This document shows, piece by piece, positions 59,422 through 64,000 of a DNA stretch of 64,000 nucleotides; position 1 is the stretch's first letter; every line of letters starts with the position of its first letter. The notes under the pieces are model-generated. The model was not told where the DNA came from and ran no database searches. It was given only the letters and a program-made list of their open reading frames with translations. Source of the stretch: Streptomyces wedmorensis (GTDB lineage Bacteria; Actinomycetota; Actinomycetes; Streptomycetales; Streptomycetaceae). A program made the translations under genes and the position numbers. The stretch is from the NCBI RefSeq assembly GCF_000716445.1, contig NZ_JNWK01000023.1, positions 124,001 through 188,000 on the forward strand, given 5' to 3'.

Positions 59422-59874
59422 ATGGGCGGAAAGATCACGTACGTCTTCCTGGCCACCGTGCTCGTGCTCGTCTTCGGCGTGGTGGGCATGGAGGGCGTCC
59501 TGCTCCTCCTCACGGGCGAGCCGGCCGCCATGGGCATGGGCGCGGTGGCGTTCCTGCTGCCCGCCGTCGGCGGCTGGTTCCTCTGGAAGAACACCCGGTT
59601 CGCGCGTCAGGCGGGCCGCCTCGCCACCGAACTGGAGGCGGAGGGCGGCCTGCCCGTCGACGACCTGAAGCGCACCGAGGGCGGCCGGATCGACCGGGAC
59701 TCGGCCGACGAGGTCTTCGCGCGGCGCAAGGCCGAGACGGAGGACTCACCCGAGGACTGGCGCTGCTGGTTCCGGCTCGCGGTCGCGTACCACGACGCCC
59801 GTGACACCCCCCGGGCCCGCAAGGCGATGCAGCGGGCCATCGCGCTCCACGAGGGGCGTCCGGTCAGCGCGTAG
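59422..59874 (+). CDS. Small membrane protein with C-terminal TPR-like helices
   Basis: This 150-residue protein has two membrane helices near the N-terminus (TYVFLATVLVLVFGVVGMEGVL and MGAVAFLLPAVGGWFLW). A cytoplasmic part has an acidic stretch (DRDSADEVFARRKAETEDSP), and the end WRCWFRLAVAYHDARDTPRARKAMQRAI looks like one tetratricopeptide-type helix pair. Function unknown. It starts five bases after dapB, so it shares that transcript. Its last 11 bases overlap the convergent gene at 59864. Confidence 0.75.
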   Translation: MGGKITYVFLATVLVLVFGVVGMEGVLLLLTGEPAAMGMGAVAFLLPAVGGWFLWKNTRFARQAGRLATELEAEGGLPVDDLKRTEGGRIDRDSADEVFARRKAETEDSPEDWRCWFRLAVAYHDARDTPRARKAMQRAIALHEGRPVSA

Positions 59875-60424
59875 CGGCCGGCGCGGCGCCGTACTCGGCG
59901 TTCCACGCCTCGACCGTGTCGGCCGCCCGGTCGAAGGCCTCGACACGGGAGAGGAAGTCGGCGTTGTGGTCGGTGAGCAGCAGCAGCTGCTCACCACCCT
60001 GCCGGCCGAGCACCAGGGCCTGGCCCTGGACCGTGCGGGGGAGACCCAGCCAGCGCACCGGCTGCTGGGCGGTCCGTACGGAGGTCACCTTGGCCCACGG
60101 CACGGTGACGGTCGAGAAGAAGCCCACGCGCCGCACCCCGGCGCGGCTCACCCACGTGCCCATGCGCAGCATGCGCAGGGCGGCGAGGATGACGAGCAGG
60201 GCCACGCCGAAGGTGGCGAGCGCGCCGCCGACCGCTCCGGCGGCGGCGATGATCACCGCGGCGAGCAGGACGAACGAGGCGAGCAGCAGCGCGAGCGCCG
60301 CCGCCCCGACCCGCCATGACCCCGGCCGGTAGGGACGACGCCACTGGTCGTGGTCGTCGAACGGCAGGGCGACGTGGTCGGTCGTGTCAAAAGCACGGTC
60401 GGCCGTCAGGAAGGTCAGGGGCAC
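59864..60424 (-). CDS. Membrane protein with PH-like domain, unknown function
   Basis: This 186-residue protein has a polar start (PLTFLTADRAFDTTDHVAL) and two membrane helices (about 38-85). A soluble C-terminal region follows: MGTWVSRAGVRRVGFFSTVTVPWAKVTSVRTAQQP and TVQGQALVLGRQGGEQLLLLT. That resembles the PH-like (bacterial PH/YdbT) domains found after membrane hairpins. It overlaps the convergent upstream gene by 11 bases. The next minus-strand gene lies 54 bases upstream. Confidence 0.72.
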   Translation of the reverse strand: MPLTFLTADRAFDTTDHVALPFDDHDQWRRPYRPGSWRVGAAALALLLASFVLLAAVIIAAAGAVGGALATFGVALLVILAALRMLRMGTWVSRAGVRRVGFFSTVTVPWAKVTSVRTAQQPVRWLGLPRTVQGQALVLGRQGGEQLLLLTDHNADFLSRVEAFDRAADTVEAWNAEYGAAPAATR

Positions 60425-60478
60425 GACAGGTCCTCACTCACAGGCACGCTCGAAGGGGCAGTGCCCGGTGAGGCTACC

Positions 60479-60718
60479 TCAGCGGTTGTCGGAGGCCTCG
60501 GACTGCTGCTGACGAGTGGCGGAGTCCCCCGACTGGAGCGACGGCATGCCGAGGACCAGAGCCCCGACGAGTCCGGCCACGACAGTCAGTCCGAGCAGCG
60601 TACGGCCCACGATCTCCGTGGCCCCGAGACGCTCCCGAGGCGGTGGAGTGACGTTACTGCGGAAGTGGTCGGCCTCCGCGACGAACGCGAACGGTACGGC
60701 CTCTTTCCGGCGGAACAT
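60479..60718 (-). CDS. Small single-pass membrane protein, unknown function
   Basis: The ATG at 60718 has a good GAGGAGA site and gives 79 residues. A polar lead (RRKEAVPFAFVAEADHFRSN) is followed by one membrane helix (about 43-62, LLGLTVVAGLVGALVLGMP) and a glutamine/serine tail. A frame to 60850 exists but overlaps the thyX promoter region. No family recognised. It is divergent from thyX and may be cotranscribed with the PH-like gene. Confidence 0.7.
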   Translation of the reverse strand: MFRRKEAVPFAFVAEADHFRSNVTPPPRERLGATEIVGRTLLGLTVVAGLVGALVLGMPSLQSGDSATRQQQSEASDNR

Positions 60719-60870
60719 CAGGACCACTCTCCTCGGGTGTCGTCGTGCCTCACAGGTACAGACGACAGAAGCGGCGGTTTGGTGCCCTATTTCACCAAAG
60801 CAGCCGAATCTCATCCCCCGGTAGGACGTCGTTAGAGTGGGCGACTGCACCCCGACTGGAAGGACTGCTG

Positions 60871-61611
60871 GTGAGCGACAGCCCCACCGAGAACGTGAAG
60901 ATCGACTTCCGGACCGACGTCACCGTCGAACTGGTCAAGAGCGCGGCGGCCGACTCCGACGTCCTCTGGGCGGCCCGGGTCTCCACGGCGGGCGAGCAGT
61001 CCCTGGAAGAGCTCCAGAAGGACCCGGAGCGGTCCAAGGGCCTCATCAACTACCTGATGCGGGACCGCCACGGCAGCCCCTTCGAGCACAACTCGATGAC
61101 CTTCTTCATCAGCGCGCCGATCTTCGTCTTCCGCGAGTTCATGCGGCACCGCGTGGGCTGGTCGTACAACGAGGAGTCGGGCCGCTACAGGGAGCTCGAG
61201 CCGGTCTTCTACGTCCCCGACACCGACCGCAAGCTGGTCCAGGAGGGCCGCCCCGGCAAGTACGTCTTCGTCGAGGGCACCCCCGAGCAGCACGAGTTGG
61301 TCAGCCGCTCCATGGAGGACTCGTACCGCCAGGCGTACGCCACCTACCAGGAGATGCTGGCCGCCGGCGTCGCCCGCGAGGTCGCCCGCGCCGTCCTCCC
61401 GGTCGGCCTCTTCTCCTCGATGTACGCCACCTGCAACGCGCGCTCCCTCATGCACTTCCTGGGTCTGCGCACCCAGCACGAGCTCGCCACGACCCCCTCC
61501 TTCCCCCAGCGGGAGATCGAGATGGTCGGCGAGAAGATGGAGGAGCACTGGGCCCGGCTGATGCCGCTGACCCACGCAGCCTTCAACAAGAACGGCCGTG
61601 TGGCCCCGTAG
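60871..61611 (+). CDS. thyX: Flavin-dependent thymidylate synthase
   Basis: ThyX makes dTMP from dUMP using FAD and NADPH with methylenetetrahydrofolate. The 246-residue protein carries the signature RHRVGWSYNEESGRY (from residue 92), with eight residues between RHR and the serine. Supporting blocks are FEHNSMTFFISAPIFVFREFM and NARSLMHFLGLRTQ. GTG start with GGAAGGA upstream. A TAGAGT box at 60832 suggests a short leader. Gene is closed by an intrinsic terminator. Confidence 0.96.
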   Translation: MSDSPTENVKIDFRTDVTVELVKSAAADSDVLWAARVSTAGEQSLEELQKDPERSKGLINYLMRDRHGSPFEHNSMTFFISAPIFVFREFMRHRVGWSYNEESGRYRELEPVFYVPDTDRKLVQEGRPGKYVFVEGTPEQHELVSRSMEDSYRQAYATYQEMLAAGVAREVARAVLPVGLFSSMYATCNARSLMHFLGLRTQHELATTPSFPQREIEMVGEKMEEHWARLMPLTHAAFNKNGRVAP

Positions 61612-61689
61612 CGCACACATGTCCGAGCACCCGAGTGAAGTGTCCGTATTGCGGCGTTTCGCGAAGTTCATCTAGGCTGATCAAACGGA

Positions 61690-61727
61690 CCCGGCGCTGC
61701 CTGAACCCCCGAGCAGGCAGCGCCGGG
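61690..61727 (+). terminator. Intrinsic terminator after thyX
   Basis: A perfect 14-bp stem (61690-61703 with 61714-61727) and a ten-base loop are followed by CTCCCTTTA. Confidence 0.85.
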
Positions 61728-61738
61728 CTCCCTTTATC

Positions 61739-61781
61739 GTGTCCCCCTCGGGGACACCCGGCGCTGAGCAGCGAGTAGCGT
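61739..61781 (+). promoter_or_regulatory. dapA promoter with inverted repeat over -35
   Basis: GTGTCCCC and GGGGACAC (61739-61757, three-base centre) cover the expected -35 position. TAGCGT at 61776-61781 is the -10 box, seven bases before the ATG. The layout suggests a repressor operator on a leaderless promoter. Confidence 0.5.
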
Positions 61782-61788
61782 GTTACCC

Positions 61789-62688
61789 ATGGCTCCGATC
61801 TCCACTCCGCAGACCCCCTTCGGGCGGGTCCTCACCGCCATGGTCACGCCCTTCACGGCGGACGGCGCACTCGACCTCGACGGTGCCCAGCGACTGGCCA
61901 CCCATCTGGTGGACGCAGGCAACGACGGCCTCGTCATCAACGGCACCACCGGCGAGTCCCCCACCACCAGCGACGCGGAGAAATCGGAGCTCGTACGAGC
62001 GGTACTGGAAGCGGTCGGCGACCGCGCCCACATCGTCGCCGGCATCGGCACCAACGACACCCACCACTCCATCGAGCTCGCCCGCACCGCCGAGCGTGAC
62101 GGCGCCCACGGCCTGCTCGCCGTGACGCCGTACTACAACAAGCCCCCGCAGGAGGGCCTGTACCGGCACTTCTCGGCCATCGCCGACGCCACCGGCCTGC
62201 CGGTCATGCTCTACGACATCCCGGGCCGCAGCGGCGTCCCGATCGACACCGAGACGATCGTCCGTCTCGCCGAGCACCCGCGCATCGTCGCCAACAAGGA
62301 CGCCAAGGGCGACCTCGGCCGCGCCAGCTGGGCCATCGCCCGTTCCGGCCTCGCCTGGTACTCCGGCGACGACATGCTCAACCTGCCGCTGCTCTCCGTC
62401 GGCGCCTGCGGCTTCGTCTCCGTCGTGGGCCACCTCGTCACCCCCGAGCTCCGCGCCCTCCTCGACGCCCACCTGGGCGGCGAGGTCCAGAAGGCCACCG
62501 AGATCCACCAGAAGCTGCTCCCCGTCTACACGGGCATGTTCCGCACCCAGGGCGTCATGACCACCAAGGCCGCCCTCGCCCTCCAGGGCCTGCCGGCCGG
62601 CCCCCTGCGGATGCCGCTCGTGGAGCTCTCCCCGCAGGAGACGGAGCAGCTCAAGGTCGACCTGGCCGCCGGCGGGGTAGAACTCTGA
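61789..62688 (+). CDS. dapA: 4-hydroxy-tetrahydrodipicolinate synthase
   Basis: DapA condenses pyruvate with aspartate semialdehyde, the entry to lysine and diaminopimelate. From the ATG at 61789 it has 299 residues. It shows LTAMVTPFTADGALD, NGTTGESPTTSDAEK, the tyrosine in VTPYYNKPPQEG, YDIPGRSGVPI and the Schiff-base lysine in IVANKDAKGDL. The GTG at 61780 would add three residues but spoils the leaderless spacing behind TAGCGT. No Shine-Dalgarno site is visible. Confidence 0.95.
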   Translation: MAPISTPQTPFGRVLTAMVTPFTADGALDLDGAQRLATHLVDAGNDGLVINGTTGESPTTSDAEKSELVRAVLEAVGDRAHIVAGIGTNDTHHSIELARTAERDGAHGLLAVTPYYNKPPQEGLYRHFSAIADATGLPVMLYDIPGRSGVPIDTETIVRLAEHPRIVANKDAKGDLGRASWAIARSGLAWYSGDDMLNLPLLSVGACGFVSVVGHLVTPELRALLDAHLGGEVQKATEIHQKLLPVYTGMFRTQGVMTTKAALALQGLPAGPLRMPLVELSPQETEQLKVDLAAGGVEL

Positions 62689-62735
62689 CATCGGACTTCA
62701 CAACTGAACACTGACAACAGCAAGTGCACGATTGT

Positions 62736-62772
62736 CATGCGCGCCACGTGCCACCGGTACGTGGCGCGCGTG
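62736..62772. other. Hairpin between dapA and the RNase J gene
   Basis: A 14-bp stem (62736-62749 with 62759-62772, one G-U wobble) and a nine-base loop end just before the GAGGAG site of the RNase J gene. It is either the dapA terminator or a leader structure of the RNase gene. Confidence 0.6.
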
Positions 62773-62786
62773 GTGAGGAGAGTCTT

Positions 62787-64000
62787 TTGAGTCATCCGCA
62801 TCCTGAACTCGGCGCCCCGCCGAAGCTCCCGAAGGGCGCCCTGCGCGTCACCCCGCTCGGCGGGCTCGGCGAGATCGGCCGCAACATGACGGTCTTCGAG
62901 TTCGACGGCCGTCTGCTCATCGTCGACTGCGGCGTCCTCTTCCCCGAAGAGGAGCAGCCGGGCATCGACCTGATCCTTCCCGACTTCACCATCATTCGGG
63001 ACCGCCTCGACGACATCGAAGGCATCGTGCTCACGCACGGCCACGAGGACCACATCGGTGCCGTCCCCTACCTCCTCCGGCTCAAGCCGGACATCCCGCT
63101 CATCGGCTCCAAGCTGACCCTCGCCCTCATCGAGGCCAAGCTCCAGGAGCACCGCATCCGCCCCTACACCCTGGAGGTGAAGGAAGGCGACCGCGAGAAC
63201 CTGGGCCCCTTCGACTGCGAGTTCATCGCGGTCAACCACTCCATCCCGGACGCCCTGGCCGTCGCCATCCGCACTCCCGCGGGCATGGCCGTCGCCACCG
63301 GCGACTTCAAGATGGACCAGCTCCCGATGGACGGCCGCCTCACCGACCTCCACGCGTTCGCGCGGCTCAGCGAGGAGGGCATCGACCTCCTGCTGTCCGA
63401 CTCGACCAACGCCGAGGTCCCCGGCTTCGTCCCGCCGGAGAAGGACATCTCCAACGTCCTGCGGAACGTCTTCGCGAACGCCCAGAAGCGCATCATCGTG
63501 GCCAGCTTCGCCAGCCACGTGCACCGCATCCAGCAGATCCTCGACGCCGCCCACGAGTACGGCCGCCGGGTCGCCTTCGTCGGCCGCTCGATGGTCCGCA
63601 ACATGGGCATCGCCCGCGACCTCGGATACCTCCGGGTCCCGGCCGGCCTCGTCGTGGACGTGAAGACCCTCGACGACCTGCCGGACGACGAGGTCGTGCT
63701 GGTCTGCACGGGTTCCCAGGGCGAGCCCATGGCCGCCCTCTCCCGCATGGCCAACCGCGACCACCAGATCCGGATCGTCCCCGGCGACACCGTGATCCTC
63801 GCGTCGTCCCTGATCCCGGGCAACGAGAACGCGGTCTACCGCGTGATCAACGGCCTGACCCGCTGGGGCGCCAACGTCGTCCACAAGGGCAACGCCAAGG
63901 TCCACGTCTCGGGCCACGCCTCGGCCGGCGAGCTGCTGTACTTCTACAACATCTGCCGCCCGAAGAACCTCATGCCGGTCCACGGCGAATGGCGCCACCT
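62787..64000 (+). CDS. rnj: Ribonuclease J (3' end outside window)
   Basis: This metallo-beta-lactamase/beta-CASP RNase has 5' exonuclease and endonuclease activity on mRNA and rRNA. The frame is open to the window end with 404 codons visible. The start is TTG at 62787, eight bases after GAGGAG, giving SHPHPELGAPPKLPKGALRV. The metal motif is HGHEDH in VLTHGHEDHIGAVPY. SDSTNAEVPGF, VASFASHVHRIQQ, GRSMVRN, CTGSQGEPMAALSRM and KVHVSGHASAGEL follow in the expected order. Only the C-terminal part is missing. Confidence 0.95.
   Translation, partial: MSHPHPELGAPPKLPKGALRVTPLGGLGEIGRNMTVFEFDGRLLIVDCGVLFPEEEQPGIDLILPDFTIIRDRLDDIEGIVLTHGHEDHIGAVPYLLRLKPDIPLIGSKLTLALIEAKLQEHRIRPYTLEVKEGDRENLGPFDCEFIAVNHSIPDALAVAIRTPAGMAVATGDFKMDQLPMDGRLTDLHAFARLSEEGIDLLLSDSTNAEVPGFVPPEKDISNVLRNVFANAQKRIIVASFASHVHRIQQILDAAHEYGRRVAFVGRSMVRNMGIARDLGYLRVPAGLVVDVKTLDDLPDDEVVLVCTGSQGEPMAALSRMANRDHQIRIVPGDTVILASSLIPGNENAVYRVINGLTRWGANVVHKGNAKVHVSGHASAGELLYFYNICRPKNLMPVHGEWRH

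Noticed and set aside
59864..59874. Frameshift or fusion suspected from the overlap of two genes
   Set aside because: The genes are convergent and simply overlap by 11 bases at their 3' ends.
61612..61760. tRNA gene suggested by the stem-loops after thyX
   Set aside because: No TTCGA-type T-arm or acceptor stem; the structure is a terminator followed by a promoter repeat.

Overview
The window reads as a piece of the conserved core of a Streptomyces (or very close relative) chromosome. The supporting signs are very high G+C, strong third-position G/C bias, frequent GTG starts, TANNNT-type -10 boxes with some apparently leaderless genes, and a gene order (dxr-rseP-ispG, proS, rimP-nusA-ylxR-infB-rbfA-truB-ribF, a type VII secretion locus, rpsO-pnp, dapB-thyX-dapA-rnj) that I recognise from Streptomyces coelicolor. 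I ran no database search; names rest on motifs and family knowledge.

Region 1 (1-8.2 kb) is metabolic and accessory. It holds the end of a PucR-type regulator, a small membrane protein, an EamA exporter, an aldehyde dehydrogenase facing a small ABM-type monooxygenase across a shared terminator, a large acyl-CoA dehydrogenase, and a glycine-rich repeat protein followed by a 3 x 36 bp tandem array. Region 2 (8.2-16.7 kb) holds a divergent EPSP synthase, the MEP-pathway genes dxr and ispG flanking the site-2 protease rseP, two GNAT acetyltransferases and proS. Region 3 (16.7-19.9 kb) is a minus-strand block: an SPFH/slipin protein, an APH-like protein that has lost its catalytic aspartates, a ferritin-like protein and a Tat-type lipoprotein. 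A nested set of inverted repeats precedes it.

Region 4 (20-32 kb) is the translation/transcription operon rimP-nusA-ylxR-infB, then a DUF503 gene, rbfA, truB and ribF. Inserted between truB and ribF is a 1260-residue protein combining a catalytically dead trypsin-like domain, a STAND/NACHT-like NTPase and a helical C-terminal half. A truncated cytochrome P450 remnant follows ribF. Region 5 (32.4-38.3 kb) is a complete minus-strand peptide ABC importer whose binding protein has a C-terminal membrane anchor. Region 6 (38.5-54.3 kb) is a type VII (ESX-like) secretion locus in several divergent units: an EspI-like MinD/ParA ATPase, an unknown protein, EccE, EccB, mycosin, two WXG100 proteins, a DUF397 protein, a three-ATPase EccC and EccD. 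Region 7 (54.4-64 kb) holds rpsO-pnp, an M16 peptidase, dapB, three small membrane-associated proteins, thyX, dapA and the start of an RNase J gene that begins with TTG.

The most interesting items are the pseudoprotease-STAND protein, the pseudokinase, the EPSP synthase with an unusual phosphoenolpyruvate-site motif, the iteron-like array upstream of eccD, the strong hairpin inside the start of the M16 peptidase gene, the inverted repeat at the dapA promoter, and the P450 remnant beside a sequence motif that also occurs 15 kb away.
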